A stretch of 64,000 bases of DNA from Promethearchaeota archaeon (GCA_014728035.1 WJMJ01000078.1:1-64000), one strand, 5' to 3'; positions 34,130-43,089 are shown, counted from the stretch's first letter. Translations and numbers: made by a program. The notes: generated by a model not told the origin, from the letters alone.

Positions 34130-35371
34130 CTAATACATTCTCTTCTTATCGGGATCAATTGAGGCAGCCTTCTTTGCCAAACGTACAAATGCCTTTGCCA
34201 TTGAAGAGGTGCTTACACCAGCTCCTGCAAGAAGTTGAAGTTTCTTTTTCGTTATCATAGGGATTTTACCTCTATTAGATGAAACATACCCTCTTGGACT
34301 CTCTAGAAATTCCATATGATCTGGTGGTGGTATTATTCCTGCAGCAAGTATAGGAAAACTAGCAATCATCTTTGCAAACATTTCTGCACATAAATCAAGC
34401 AACATATCAGGGTCGGGAAGGTCTTGTTTTCCGTACTTTTCGTTTGCAGCACGCCGAATACTTGCATCGAACATTCGTTCCAACTTATTTGCTCTTTCTG
34501 CTGTGAGACTCGATCCTCTACGGAATACTTCGTAAAGAATTGATTCACCCGCCATTCCCACTCCACTATCATCTGTTGAAGTTGTACGTACGTATCTTGA
34601 AGCGTGTCCTGCTTTGCGTTCTCTCTCAAGAACCTCGAGACGTTCATCAATTGTCTTCTGACCCATTTTGACAATTTCTTTATAGTTCGGTTTCATGATA
34701 TGAGTGTACATTATATCCCAATACAGGTCAGTTCCAGTACTCAGTGGATATACCTCAAATAGTTCAGAGGCAATTTTATTCATCGCCCAAATATCAATTC
34801 TATTTCGTTTTCTTCTATACATCATGTTCAATCCATGAAGGAGAATTGCCGTAATTACTCGAACATCAACCTGATCTGGGTCTGTGGATATCATCTCCCC
34901 AACCTGTTCAGCTGTTGAAACGTAATGTTTGTAGAGTACCATCGATTGGACAGTTACGTCCGGTGTCTTCGCACTTTTCTCGTCAATAATCATAACAAAG
35001 GTCTCAAAACTAGCTGTAATTGATTGTACATAGATACGGACAATAAGATCCAAGATTTCAAGTAGTTTGTATTCCTGATTCTTTTCAAGATTTCGAGAAA
35101 TTAATGAAACATCTGTCACAAACTCTGCAAAATCGTAATCCTCAGGAAGAAGTCCATTTACAATTATATAGTGATAGGCAGCTCCCAAATACAAGGCATC
35201 ATCGTCAGGTAGATTGGGAAAGAGACTGGCAATCAGCTCATTTTCTCTCTTAACAAACCGTCCAACAATCATCTCGTTTGTGGATTTGACTCGTTCAATA
35301 TGCTGAGCTGGATGCTCAAATTTACTCTTTAGCTCACTTAGCATACCCATATCTTGATTATCAACTGTCAT
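34130..35371 (-). CDS. Unknown helical protein, partner of the next upstream gene
   Basis: 413 residues, mostly helical, with no family I recognise. A C-terminal segment (GKIPMITKKKLQLLAGAGVSTSSMAKAFVRLAKKA) could be a small DNA- or nucleotide-binding helix bundle. The middle contains basic stretches (MMYRRKRNRIDIW). AAGGAGG upstream gives a strong ribosome site. The gene follows the zinc-ribbon-containing gene at 35388 by 16 bases, so the two are very likely one transcription unit and may act together. Confidence 0.6.
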   Translation of the reverse strand: MTVDNQDMGMLSELKSKFEHPAQHIERVKSTNEMIVGRFVKRENELIASLFPNLPDDDALYLGAAYHYIIVNGLLPEDYDFAEFVTDVSLISRNLEKNQEYKLLEILDLIVRIYVQSITASFETFVMIIDEKSAKTPDVTVQSMVLYKHYVSTAEQVGEMISTDPDQVDVRVITAILLHGLNMMYRRKRNRIDIWAMNKIASELFEVYPLSTGTDLYWDIMYTHIMKPNYKEIVKMGQKTIDERLEVLERERKAGHASRYVRTTSTDDSGVGMAGESILYEVFRRGSSLTAERANKLERMFDASIRRAANEKYGKQDLPDPDMLLDLCAEMFAKMIASFPILAAGIIPPPDHMEFLESPRGYVSSNRGKIPMITKKKLQLLAGAGVSTSSMAKAFVRLAKKAASIDPDKKRMY

Positions 35372-35387
35372 TCATTTTCCTCCTTTT

Positions 35388-36761
35388 CTAATCTCCACGT
35401 GATAGAAATCGTGATAGGAAGCCACGTTTTCTTGGTTCATCCTCATCGGATTCATCTTCTTCTTCAGTCTTGTTTGCTTCTGGTAATCCCTCGCACATAG
35501 AAGCAATCTCTTCCTTGGACAGATTAAAGATACTCTGAAAAGCCTGATACTCTGGATTATCCGATAGGTCTCCGAAAGATATCCAGTCGCTACGAAGCCA
35601 GTCTTTTACTATAGTTCGAGGAAGAATATCTTCAAAGGATTGGTTCTTTTCCATACCTTCAGTTAAGTCCCGCAAGAGAGTTCTTCCTTCCATATGAGGT
35701 ATCGCTTCGCTAAGAATTCCCAGAGAGTCAGCCATTGATGTTGCCATGTAAATCTTATTTCCATCACGTCTCCAGATGGATTGTGTATCAAATACTTCAT
35801 CACCATTTCTATACTCATAGACTGCTCTTTGTGGGATGTAAATGATATTTGAGAAAATCTCTTGATTTACCTGACTCACTGATACAAGAACCGTGTCAGG
35901 TAACAGACCGAGCTGAACAATTGACACCACATCTATTGGTCTTTGATAATCAGGATGTATGTTAAGTAACATTCCCTTGGGTACAACAAAAGCTGCTTTT
36001 TTGATGGTTGTCTGAGGTGGTACGAAATCAACCTCTGAACCACAATGAGGACATTTTGATTCGACCATCTGGTTCAATGCTAGTTCTTTTTTGCATCCAT
36101 CCATACTACATTGATAGTATGCTTCCACAATTTCAAGTTCAGTAAGAAGCACTGCGTTGATACTTGTTGGTTTTCGAATCGATTCCACACCACCCCTAAG
36201 CTCTCTTCTCTCGAAAATCAAATGATGTTGGAGTGCCAACATGTGTTGTGCAACCTGATCAACATCCTCATAGTCAGCAGACACATCAATTAACTCGGAA
36301 GACCGCATTGCTTGAGCTCGTCTATACGAACCCGAATAATATTTGCAAGTCAAATCAATATAGTTTGTGTAGTCTGTAAGATTCACATCTGCATAAGGTG
36401 TGATGAGTAATCCAAGATAGTAGACATTGCCAGCATGTGACTTAACTTGATAGATATAACTACCAAGCTCGCCCGAAACCGGATTGACAAGCTCAGAACC
36501 ATACTTGATAGTGTGTAGGACATATTGCCTCATCTGAAATAAGTCAATTATATTGAGTTGTCCGAAGCCCACTTCTGCTAATGTGCGGGATCGCTCATCC
36601 TCAATTATCCCTTCCCCTCCTAGAATATTTGCAGAGTTGATCATTCCACCTGTTTCGGACATCGCACTGATTACTGCAATTGTCATAGAATTTTTCTCAA
36701 TGCGTTCTGCTATCGGTTCATGCTTTTCTTTGAATCTATCAAAAACTGGCGGTCTATCCAC
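35388..36761 (-). CDS. Unknown protein with a central zinc ribbon and acidic/basic tail
   Basis: 457 residues from GTG 36761. The N-terminal half is mixed alpha/beta. A zinc ribbon (CSMDGCKKE ... CPHCGSEVDF, about 217-245) sits in the centre, followed by strands such as KKAAFVVPKGMLLNIHPDY. The tail is very acidic (EEEDESDEDEP) and then basic (RKRGFLSRFLSRGD), which suggests a protein- or membrane-contacting end. I do not recognise the family. Coupled to the unknown gene downstream. Confidence 0.6.
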   Translation of the reverse strand: MDRPPVFDRFKEKHEPIAERIEKNSMTIAVISAMSETGGMINSANILGGEGIIEDERSRTLAEVGFGQLNIIDLFQMRQYVLHTIKYGSELVNPVSGELGSYIYQVKSHAGNVYYLGLLITPYADVNLTDYTNYIDLTCKYYSGSYRRAQAMRSSELIDVSADYEDVDQVAQHMLALQHHLIFERRELRGGVESIRKPTSINAVLLTELEIVEAYYQCSMDGCKKELALNQMVESKCPHCGSEVDFVPPQTTIKKAAFVVPKGMLLNIHPDYQRPIDVVSIVQLGLLPDTVLVSVSQVNQEIFSNIIYIPQRAVYEYRNGDEVFDTQSIWRRDGNKIYMATSMADSLGILSEAIPHMEGRTLLRDLTEGMEKNQSFEDILPRTIVKDWLRSDWISFGDLSDNPEYQAFQSIFNLSKEEIASMCEGLPEANKTEEEDESDEDEPRKRGFLSRFLSRGD

Positions 36762-36953
36762 TTGTGCTTCACTTCCCTGAGAGTTCTCTTATTTTCTAAA
36801 TGGAATTGATAATTGAAGCTTCTTGGGATAGAGTGGTATGCGGTATGATCTGATATCCATTGTTTGCTTAGTAAAATGTTGTTAAATATTGAAACTTACA
36901 TAGATGCCCAGTTGTTTGGTTTGATTGAATCAAAGTATTAAGGAGGAATTGAC

Positions 36954-37904
36954 ATAACTGAATATGAAATTAGAACTGATACTGAAGGAATTCCCAATTC
37001 GGATTATCAGTTTAGAACATTTGCTATCGAACATCTAGCTGAAATGACTGCTTTTATCGAGAAGCTGAATGGTGACGGACTACTTAGTAAAAATGAACGA
37101 TTTCAAAAATACATAGAAGATACTTTAACTGGTCCACCAGAGGATTTCCCCGAGGCAAGGTCTGTAATAATCCTTGCAGTATTTACTCCTCTTGCAAAAG
37201 CTACTTTCCAATATGAAGGCAAGGAACTTGAAATTATGGTTCCTCCTCAATACTATCGAACAGGAAGAAAGATGGAGCAACTTGAATATACTGTGCAACA
37301 CGATATTATTGGTAATCCCACGAGCAAGATAAAATTTGAGTATAATGTATTACTGAAACATCTTGCAGTACGAAGTGGTCTGGCAAAATATGGCCGTAAT
37401 AATATTACGTACGTTAGAGATATGGGCTCTTTTTTTACGTTGTATGTCTTCCTGACAGACTATAGTTTTGAAGAAGACAACTGGGGCGATCTTGAGATGC
37501 TCGGAGAGTGTGAAAAATGTCGTTGGTGTGTTAGAAGTTGTCCTACTGGTGCCATCAGAGAAGAACTCTTTGTTTTGAATGCTGGAAAGTGTATAAGTCT
37601 GTACAACGAAGTTTCTGGCGAATTTCCGGAATGGATTTCTAGTTCTTATCATAACTCATTGATGGGTTGCATGAGATGTCAAATAAAGTGTCCTGCAAAT
37701 AAACAGGGGCTGAAAAAGCACATCCAACTTGATACTATTACTGAAGAAGAAACACGTGCAATAGTGAATGAAGAATATACTGAGAGTCTTATGAAATCGG
37801 TTTCAACCAAATTACGAGGTCATCAACCTACTACAAATGAAGAGCTTTATTCCGTATTTAGCAGAAATCTTCGAGCGGTATTAGAAGCAAATTCGTACGA
37901 TTAG
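36954..37904 (+). CDS. Epoxyqueuosine-reductase-like double [4Fe-4S] protein; apparent ATA start
   Basis: 316 residues. Two cluster-binding motifs are visible, CEKCRWCVRSCPTGA and CMRCQIKCPANK, plus an upstream SGLAKYGRNNITYVRDMGSFF segment, as in the QueG/reductive-dehalogenase family. The corrinoid-binding and catalytic details of QueG are not fully matched, so the substrate is open. The first ATG (37044) would leave out 30 well-formed residues (for example FRTFAIEHLAE). A very strong AAGGAGG site lies seven bases before ATA 36954, which I propose as the start; ATT 36948 is an alternative. ATG 37044 remains possible. Confidence 0.75.
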   Translation: MTEYEIRTDTEGIPNSDYQFRTFAIEHLAEMTAFIEKLNGDGLLSKNERFQKYIEDTLTGPPEDFPEARSVIILAVFTPLAKATFQYEGKELEIMVPPQYYRTGRKMEQLEYTVQHDIIGNPTSKIKFEYNVLLKHLAVRSGLAKYGRNNITYVRDMGSFFTLYVFLTDYSFEEDNWGDLEMLGECEKCRWCVRSCPTGAIREELFVLNAGKCISLYNEVSGEFPEWISSSYHNSLMGCMRCQIKCPANKQGLKKHIQLDTITEEETRAIVNEEYTESLMKSVSTKLRGHQPTTNEELYSVFSRNLRAVLEANSYD

Positions 37905-37934
37905 CAAATAAAAGGGAAAAATCCATCGAAAAAT

Positions 37935-38777
37935 GTGTGTTTGAAAATGGATAGAGACAAAATTGGTAGCATCTTGTATATTTTGATGTACATCATTGCT
38001 CTTGGATTTCTCACAATCGAAGTATTTCGTCTATATGGCGTGATTGATCAAACCTTTGTAGAAACTATGATGGCAAATCTTGCAGCTAATGATATCATAT
38101 CGTTTGTAGCTATTATAGTAGTACCAATTGTCTTCTTCCTATGGTTCTTTCGTTTCGCCTATAGTGTAGCTCCTCCGGAAGCAAAAAGACAATTATTCTT
38201 TTGCTTCATTCCCCTCGTTATTTTTCTCCTTGTAGGATTTTTTGCAATTCTTGCTATAATGTATATGGCCGTGACATTTATTGGAATATATCTAACTGGA
38301 GTGGGAACTGGCATAAGTGGCTATGAGGATGGTAAGCAGACAACAGGAATCACTTCTATAATTGTTCCAGTTATTGCTATTGTAGGAATAATTCTTGAAA
38401 TGGTAAATCAAGGTTGGTTTGATATCATTATACCTGTTCTAAGTCAATCACTTACTCTACCATGGCCATCTCAAGCTTCATCACCATCTCCCTCGGGATA
38501 TGGAATTGGATATTATATCTCGATGATTTCAATACTGTACAGTATTGTAAAAACAACACGCACCTCTTGGGCTCTTCGAACAGACCTTGTAGGCTCAGAT
38601 TTTACTGATGGGAATGCTGGGACATTATCCATGCTTCTAAATCCGTTATTCATGATATTTTGGGTCCTTACGGTGGTATTTTTGTTTCCATTGTTACCAT
38701 TCATCTACCTGTATTGGGGACTAATGATTCTCTATGTGTTAGCATGGATAACTGGAAAAGCAGGTCTCGTAAGCTGA
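37935..38777 (+). CDS. Multi-spanning membrane protein of unknown function
   Basis: 280 residues with about six to seven hydrophobic helices (for example ILYILMYIIALGFLTIEVF, IISFVAIIVVPIVFFLWFF, LVIFLLVGFFAILAIMYMAV). No transporter or enzyme motif is visible. The gene is 30 bases after the Fe-S protein and 70 bases before an exported protein on the same strand, so an operon of three is possible. ATG 37947 (MDRDKIG) is an alternative start. Confidence 0.65.
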   Translation: MCLKMDRDKIGSILYILMYIIALGFLTIEVFRLYGVIDQTFVETMMANLAANDIISFVAIIVVPIVFFLWFFRFAYSVAPPEAKRQLFFCFIPLVIFLLVGFFAILAIMYMAVTFIGIYLTGVGTGISGYEDGKQTTGITSIIVPVIAIVGIILEMVNQGWFDIIIPVLSQSLTLPWPSQASSPSPSGYGIGYYISMISILYSIVKTTRTSWALRTDLVGSDFTDGNAGTLSMLLNPLFMIFWVLTVVFLFPLLPFIYLYWGLMILYVLAWITGKAGLVS

Positions 38778-38847
38778 TTATATCTGGATTGACTTGTGCT
38801 CAGATATGGTCACTTTTATCTAGTGAGTATAGTAATCATGGTTGAGA

Positions 38848-39564
38848 ATGATGAGAAGATTTGCATCAGTGCTGTTGGTTGTTTCAATAATGGTTCTACT
38901 TGCCGGACCGATTAGAGCACAAGATAGTACGTATCCCACAGTAACCATCAATTTCCGAGAACTACGGATGGTTCCGGAGGACTTCTCATCGCTATCTCAG
39001 ACGGCCCCTCCATTCTCAAATAATGCCACTTTGAAAACTCTACTATCAAATAATGATACTCTTTTCTGGGAGCCTATTGGCAGTCGAAATGCAACATATC
39101 AAATTGATTCAGAGAGTAGCACTTTTGCAATTGTTCAGGTCAATTCCACTGGATTTTATCAGAAACTTGTAGGCCTATCACCCGATAATCAATCAATACA
39201 GTGGATTGCACCTCTAAGTGAAGCAATATCTAACAATTTTACGAATGTAGTAGTAGAAGCAATTGATTTCTTTGCTGATGAAGGGAGATATTGGGGACTT
39301 TGTGAAGAGATTGTCGTACTTCCTGGAGGTCTAGTAAATCAAGAAGATAACTTCGTATGGAGGTTAACATTTCATCTAATAGCTGAAGCTCAGAGGTGGA
39401 CTCTGCTTCTCAATAGTTCGGGTACTCTATTAAGCTATCAAGCAACAACAATTCCGTGTATAAGCTGTTGCAATACAATCCCTGTGATAGTCTTTGGAGG
39501 GGTTATCTTGGCTATTGCTATTCTGGGGATTTATGCTCTGAAAAATGGTGCTCCTTGGAAATGA
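38848..39564 (+). CDS. Exported protein with C-terminal membrane anchor, unknown function
   Basis: 238 residues. A signal peptide (VLLVVSIMVLLAGPIRAQ) is followed by an Asn/Ser/Thr-rich domain with many N-glycosylation-type sites (NNAT, NNDT, NST, NQS, NNFT, NSS). A short Cys cluster (CISCC) precedes a membrane helix (VIVFGGVILAIAILGIYAL). The bulk should face outside. It follows the membrane-protein gene at 37.9 kb. Confidence 0.65.
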   Translation: MMRRFASVLLVVSIMVLLAGPIRAQDSTYPTVTINFRELRMVPEDFSSLSQTAPPFSNNATLKTLLSNNDTLFWEPIGSRNATYQIDSESSTFAIVQVNSTGFYQKLVGLSPDNQSIQWIAPLSEAISNNFTNVVVEAIDFFADEGRYWGLCEEIVVLPGGLVNQEDNFVWRLTFHLIAEAQRWTLLLNSSGTLLSYQATTIPCISCCNTIPVIVFGGVILAIAILGIYALKNGAPWK

Positions 39565-39569
39565 TAAAA

Positions 39570-40319
39570 TCAATCATTATATTTACCAAGTAATGTCTTT
39601 TCAGAATATCCAAACCCTCTATCTGATGGTAATTCTATGAGGATGAAGCTTGAATCAAAATTGGATGTGATAACTAATGGTTCATCAATATCAGCTCTAG
39701 CTTGGTCTTTTGTACTAAGAGTATATTCACCAATATCAAGATATCCAGTTGTCACATACAGAAATATTCGTCTTGGTTTATCAAAATCAAGTGTGATTGA
39801 CTCGCCTGTTTCAAGCATTGAGCGGTAAATTGTTGCGTTGGCATGTAATGGAACCACATCATCAGACTGCCATCCTGATGCAATAGGAAGAAGTTTGTTC
39901 TTCCATTTCTTTGGCATGTATGTTTTCTGCTCATAACTTGGCTCGATATCAAATTCATTTGGTTCGATCCAAATTTGATAGAAATTGGTATTCATATCAA
40001 TCAGATTGAATTCAGAATGGCTTATACCCGAACCTGCAGACATTCTTTGAACATCACATACTCCAATTATTGATTCATTACCTATACTATCTCTATGAGT
40101 CATCTGCCCCTCTTCAACAATGGTGATTATCTCCATATTTTTGTGCGAATGCGTTGGGAATCCAGTATTTGGTGCAACTAGATCATCATTAAAGACTCGT
40201 AATGGTCCAAATCGGATGTTATCAGGATCGTAGTAGTGTGCAAATGAGAACAACCAGTATGTTCGCAGCCATCCAAAGTCTGCAAAGTGTCTCTTATCTG
40301 CTTTGATTATCTTAAACAT
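39570..40319 (-). CDS. Pirin-family bicupin
   Basis: 249-residue bicupin. The metal-binding N-terminal cupin shows HSHKNMEIITI (two His and a Glu) and SAGSGISHSE, as in bacterial pirins with quercetinase-like activity. The C-terminal cupin (RRIFLYVTTGYLDI) lacks obvious ligands, which is usual. The substrate is unknown. It converges with the exported-protein gene five bases away. Confidence 0.88.
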   Translation of the reverse strand: MFKIIKADKRHFADFGWLRTYWLFSFAHYYDPDNIRFGPLRVFNDDLVAPNTGFPTHSHKNMEIITIVEEGQMTHRDSIGNESIIGVCDVQRMSAGSGISHSEFNLIDMNTNFYQIWIEPNEFDIEPSYEQKTYMPKKWKNKLLPIASGWQSDDVVPLHANATIYRSMLETGESITLDFDKPRRIFLYVTTGYLDIGEYTLSTKDQARADIDEPLVITSNFDSSFILIELPSDRGFGYSEKTLLGKYND

Positions 40320-40555
40320 AAAGGATTCCTCTATTCAGAAGGAGCTCACAATATTGAGCGAATCTACAATACCCTTCTCTCATTCCATTATTGGATTTAT
40401 CCCTTATACATCTTAACTTTTCACTAAAATGCATAAATCTCGAATTCGATTTGTTTTTCAAAGCTTGTTCTATTGTTTTATATGAAAACAATAGAATCAT
40501 GTTCTTGATATTTTCCGGGTAATTATGGATTCTAATAGAAAATATGTCTGTATTA

Positions 40556-40620
40556 TCAAACGGTATCGTAGAACTCTCGTCCATAATGATTTCAAACGGT
40601 ATAATATTATATATTATACC
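40556..40620 (+). promoter_or_regulatory. Repeat cluster upstream of the PH-like gene
   Basis: TCAAACGGTAT occurs twice, at 40556-40566 and 40592-40602. The second copy runs into an inverted repeat: GGTATAATA (40598-40606), five bases, TATTATACC (40612-40620), which itself contains a TATA-like core about 60 bases before the start at 40677. A promoter overlapped by an operator fits. The rest of 40320-40555 shows no gene I trust. Confidence 0.45.
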
Positions 40621-40676
40621 ATAACATCTCCACCTATAGCGTTAAAGTGTAATTGATGAAAAAGGGATTGAAAATA

Positions 40677-41030
40677 ATGTCCGAAGAAGAATTTCCAAAA
40701 TTAAATCCTAATGAAACTGTGATTCGAGAAAACAAAGCAAAACATGTGCGACACGGTGGACAGACAAAACAAGGTGGTACTTTGATATTAACAGACCAAA
40801 GACTCATCTTTGGTCGTCATACCTCTTTCTTATTCTTCCTGTTCAAAAAAACTCACGTGGCTGCAGACATATCACTAGGTGACATCGACAAAATTGAAAC
40901 TCAAGGCATGCTCAGAAAGTCATTGGTTGTTCACTACACAGTTAACAACAACACCGAAACAGATGTCTTTGAAGTTAGTGATGTTGAAGAATGGGAGTCG
41001 AAACTAAAAGAATTGGTTAGCTCAGAGTAG
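40677..41030 (+). CDS. Small PH/GRAM-like domain protein
   Basis: 117 residues from ATG 40677 (AGGGAT about nine bases ahead); ATG 40653 lacks a ribosome site. Strand pattern GGTLILTDQRLIFGRH, then LFKKTHVAADISLGDIDKIE, LVVHYTVNN and a final helix (DVEEWESKLKELVS) matches small PH/GRAM-like domains of bacteria and archaea, which bind lipid or protein. It is cytosolic and appears monocistronic, under the repeat-bearing promoter upstream. Confidence 0.6.
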   Translation: MSEEEFPKLNPNETVIRENKAKHVRHGGQTKQGGTLILTDQRLIFGRHTSFLFFLFKKTHVAADISLGDIDKIETQGMLRKSLVVHYTVNNNTETDVFEVSDVEEWESKLKELVSSE

Positions 41031-41240
41031 ACTCCAGATCAGGATTGTCAGCATATTTTATACTGTTGGTAGCCTTCTGATTTAATCATTTCAGAGTTTA
41101 TCGATTTTGACACCAAATCAAGATTGGTTTGGTGCTCCTCTTTTTTTTGTAAGTTTTCTCAATAAGAGCTATCAATGGCAAAAGCGTTATATCACCAAAA
41201 CGTCTGATTTCAGTTAGACTCCTACTCATTGTATTCTTAT

Positions 41241-41358
41241 GCGGAGGTTGCCAAGCCAGGCCAAAGGCGTAGGGTTCAGATCCCTATCTCGTAGGAGTAA
41301 AATGCGTGCTTGCCACGTATTTGCCTAATCGCGTGTTCAAATCACGCCCTCCGCACCA
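41241..41358 (+). tRNA. tRNA-Leu(CAG) with a non-canonical intron, CCA encoded
   Basis: Acceptor stem GCGGAGG (41241-41247)/CCTCCGC (41348-41354), discriminator A, then CCA in the DNA. The anticodon stem TAGGG/CCCTA encloses TTCAGAT, so the anticodon is CAG (41277-41279). The class II variable arm is CTC-GTAG-GAG. T-stem GCGTG/CACGC encloses TTCAAAT. Between variable arm and T-stem lie about 32 extra bases (41298-41329). They form a 9-bp hairpin (AAATGCGTG/CACGTATTT with one G-T pair) above a 4-bp helix TAGG/CCTA with bulges AGT and ATC, which is a bulge-helix-bulge-like splice site. Splicing would restore a normal tRNA-Leu. Confidence 0.93.
41298..41329 (+). other. tRNA intron at the variable-arm/T-stem junction
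   Basis: The proposed cuts are after the second base of each 3-base bulge: AG^T at 41297/41298 and AT^C at 41329/41330. The central helix TAGG (41292-41295) with CCTA (41324-41327) has the expected four pairs. The outer helix is weak, so this is a relaxed form of the motif. Confidence 0.75.
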
Positions 41359-41367
41359 TTCTACAAA

Positions 41368-42114
41368 TTATGATTCTTCGATTACTACTGCACCACTGTT
41401 GTATAACCAAAATGAATCAGGTTTTATTGAGCCAATTAGTGTTATATTGCTATCTCCTGCGGAGGCTATTCCTTTGTCTGTAGCTACCGACAATGAACAA
41501 AGTGCTGGCACTTGTGTATAGACTGCTTTATAGACCATCTCCGAGGTTATTCTTCCGGTCACGAAGAATATTGAATTTTCCAACTCCCATTTTTCTGAAA
41601 TTGCTAATCCAATTACTTTATCCATCGAATTGAGCCGACCAATATCTTCAGCAAAGAGGAAATCATCTTCTAAAGGATTGACCAACATAGAAGCATGTGT
41701 TCCGCCCGTTTCTACATGGAGAACTTGATTCTTACGCATTTGATTTACATATCCAAAAAGACTATCATAAGTGAGACTGAATTGCCTTGTGCTCTGAGGA
41801 TGGTAAATATGGATATTCTCAGTTTTTAATTGAAGAAATCTTTCAATGAGATCTATTCTGTTCCGCGAAGAAAGCGTGATACTTCCAGGCTCCACTGAGA
41901 GTAGCTTGATATCTTGAAAATCATCAACAAGTCCACTTGACATCAAATATCCTATTGCTAACATATCTTCCAAACCAGGACTACAAGAAAATTTGGCCAG
42001 CATGAAATCTTCAAGCCAGAGTTCTAATTTTGTTTCAACTACAATATCTTCCAATTGTTCCTGAAGCTTCCCATCGAAATATCTTTGAAAGCTAAACTGT
42101 TTTGAGTCGTCCAC
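41368..42114 (-). CDS. fdhD: FdhD-family formate-dehydrogenase accessory protein without the CxxC motif
   Basis: 248 residues. Family blocks are clear: HVETGGTHASML, AEDIGRLNSMDKVIG and VTGRITSEMVYKA. FdhD carries sulfur to the molybdenum/tungsten cofactor of formate dehydrogenases through a Cys-rich loop (CGxCG in E. coli) shortly before the TGG motif. That loop is missing here: the equivalent stretch (HPQSTRQFSLTYDSL) has no cysteine. The protein may bind the cofactor but transfer sulfur differently. No formate dehydrogenase gene lies in the window. Confidence 0.85.
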   Translation of the reverse strand: MDDSKQFSFQRYFDGKLQEQLEDIVVETKLELWLEDFMLAKFSCSPGLEDMLAIGYLMSSGLVDDFQDIKLLSVEPGSITLSSRNRIDLIERFLQLKTENIHIYHPQSTRQFSLTYDSLFGYVNQMRKNQVLHVETGGTHASMLVNPLEDDFLFAEDIGRLNSMDKVIGLAISEKWELENSIFFVTGRITSEMVYKAVYTQVPALCSLSVATDKGIASAGDSNITLIGSIKPDSFWLYNSGAVVIEES

Positions 42115-42197
42115 GCTGGAACCTCACACTAACACAATCACTTAATCCTATTATTTCTAAGGTTTATTATCAGATGTTAGACTGAACAGAAAATATG

Positions 42198-42722
42198 CTA
42201 GCCAAAGAAAGCATGCAAATATAGAAGGACGGAGTTGGTTATCAAAGGAAATAGCAACCAAGTTACATAATTTCCGATTGGTGCTGTGAATCGATTTAGA
42301 TCAGGTGGGACGAACGAGAAATATCCCCTTTCAACTGGTGTCCATCTCCAGAGGTCTCGAATCTTGCAAAAGAATGGTTCAATCACCAATAGATCCAAGA
42401 GTGAATTTACAACACCTGAACCAATAACTGCAAAAGTGGGATGAAGTCCGAAGCTAAGGAATAGCAGGATACCACCTTGAATGACTGAAGTCCACATAAA
42501 AGGAATCCATGTTGGTACTCTTCCTATGAAGAGACCATTTGGTTCTGTATAATGATAGTAGCCTTTTCCAGAAACATAATGTTCACCTACTAAAGCAGTT
42601 ATGAAAATCAGCAAGAAATGAGGAAATACAACCCATCCAAAAAAAGTCCAGATAAAATGGAGAATAATTGTGCTTGCTGCCACTGAAATGAGCAACAATA
42701 TAAAACCCACACTCTTTTGCAT
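42198..42722 (-). CDS. Membrane protein resembling carotenoid-biosynthesis DUF422/CruF proteins
   Basis: 174 residues with about four to five hydrophobic helices. The central GKGYYHYTEPNGLFIGRVP, then WIPFMWTSVIQGG, resembles the YxYT ... GxVPxxIPxxW pattern of DUF422/CruF-type membrane proteins. This is from memory and weak. It follows the HTH gene by 17 bases and is probably controlled by it. A phytoene-desaturase-like enzyme at 50.3 kb could be metabolically related. Confidence 0.5.
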   Translation of the reverse strand: MQKSVGFILLLISVAASTIILHFIWTFFGWVVFPHFLLIFITALVGEHYVSGKGYYHYTEPNGLFIGRVPTWIPFMWTSVIQGGILLFLSFGLHPTFAVIGSGVVNSLLDLLVIEPFFCKIRDLWRWTPVERGYFSFVPPDLNRFTAPIGNYVTWLLFPLITNSVLLYLHAFFG

Positions 42723-42739
42723 GCTTGAATGTATCCCTC

Positions 42740-43066
42740 CTAGTCGGTGGATTTGGTTCTTCTCCTTTTGACCTTCCCCTTGAGAGAGCTTTTCAATTTC
42801 CTTTGTAGTTCTCTCGTGCGTTCTTTGAAACTTATCACAAAAGAACGACCCTTTCTCTCAGTTTCGATTTGTTTTTCAACCAAGGTATTCTGAATATCAA
42901 GAAGGATATCAATAACTGAAGAAACAGTACGTCTATCAACACCCAGAATTCTAGATAGTTTTGCAATGGTCATAGGTGTTCCAGATTTCATCTCATGGAT
43001 GACTCCACGCATCACCTTTTCCAAACCATGCCTCTCAAATCCAAATCCCGAGTTCGATACAGACAT
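42740..43066 (-). CDS. Helix-turn-helix regulator, probably autoregulated
   Basis: About 108 residues. A winged-helix unit (TPMTIAKLSRILGVDRRTVSSVIDILLDI) is followed by a strongly basic tail (KSSLKGKVKRRRTKS), which fits DNA binding. ATG 43084 is the first possible start, but it lies inside a palindrome and close to the predicted transcription start, so ATG 43066 (MSVSNSG) is preferred. It is first in a unit with the membrane protein downstream. Confidence 0.7.
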   Translation of the reverse strand: MSVSNSGFGFERHGLEKVMRGVIHEMKSGTPMTIAKLSRILGVDRRTVSSVIDILLDIQNTLVEKQIETERKGRSFVISFKERTRELQRKLKSSLKGKVKRRRTKSTD

Positions 43067-43075
43067 TATTCTCAT

Positions 43076-43089
43076 ATTGTACATACAAT
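43076..43089. promoter_or_regulatory. Palindrome overlapping the 5' end of the HTH gene
   Basis: ATTGTA-CA-TACAAT: 6-bp arms around two bases, at or near the start of the HTH transcript. A likely operator for its own product or another dimeric repressor. Confidence 0.5.

Noticed and set aside
36954..37043. Using ATG 37044 as the start of the Fe-S protein
   Set aside because: The 30 upstream residues are well formed and a very strong Shine-Dalgarno site precedes ATA 36954; kept only as an alternative.
40312..40584. A 90-codon minus-strand frame upstream of pirin
   Set aside because: Overlaps the pirin start, contains no known motif, and covers the repeat-bearing promoter region; more likely chance.
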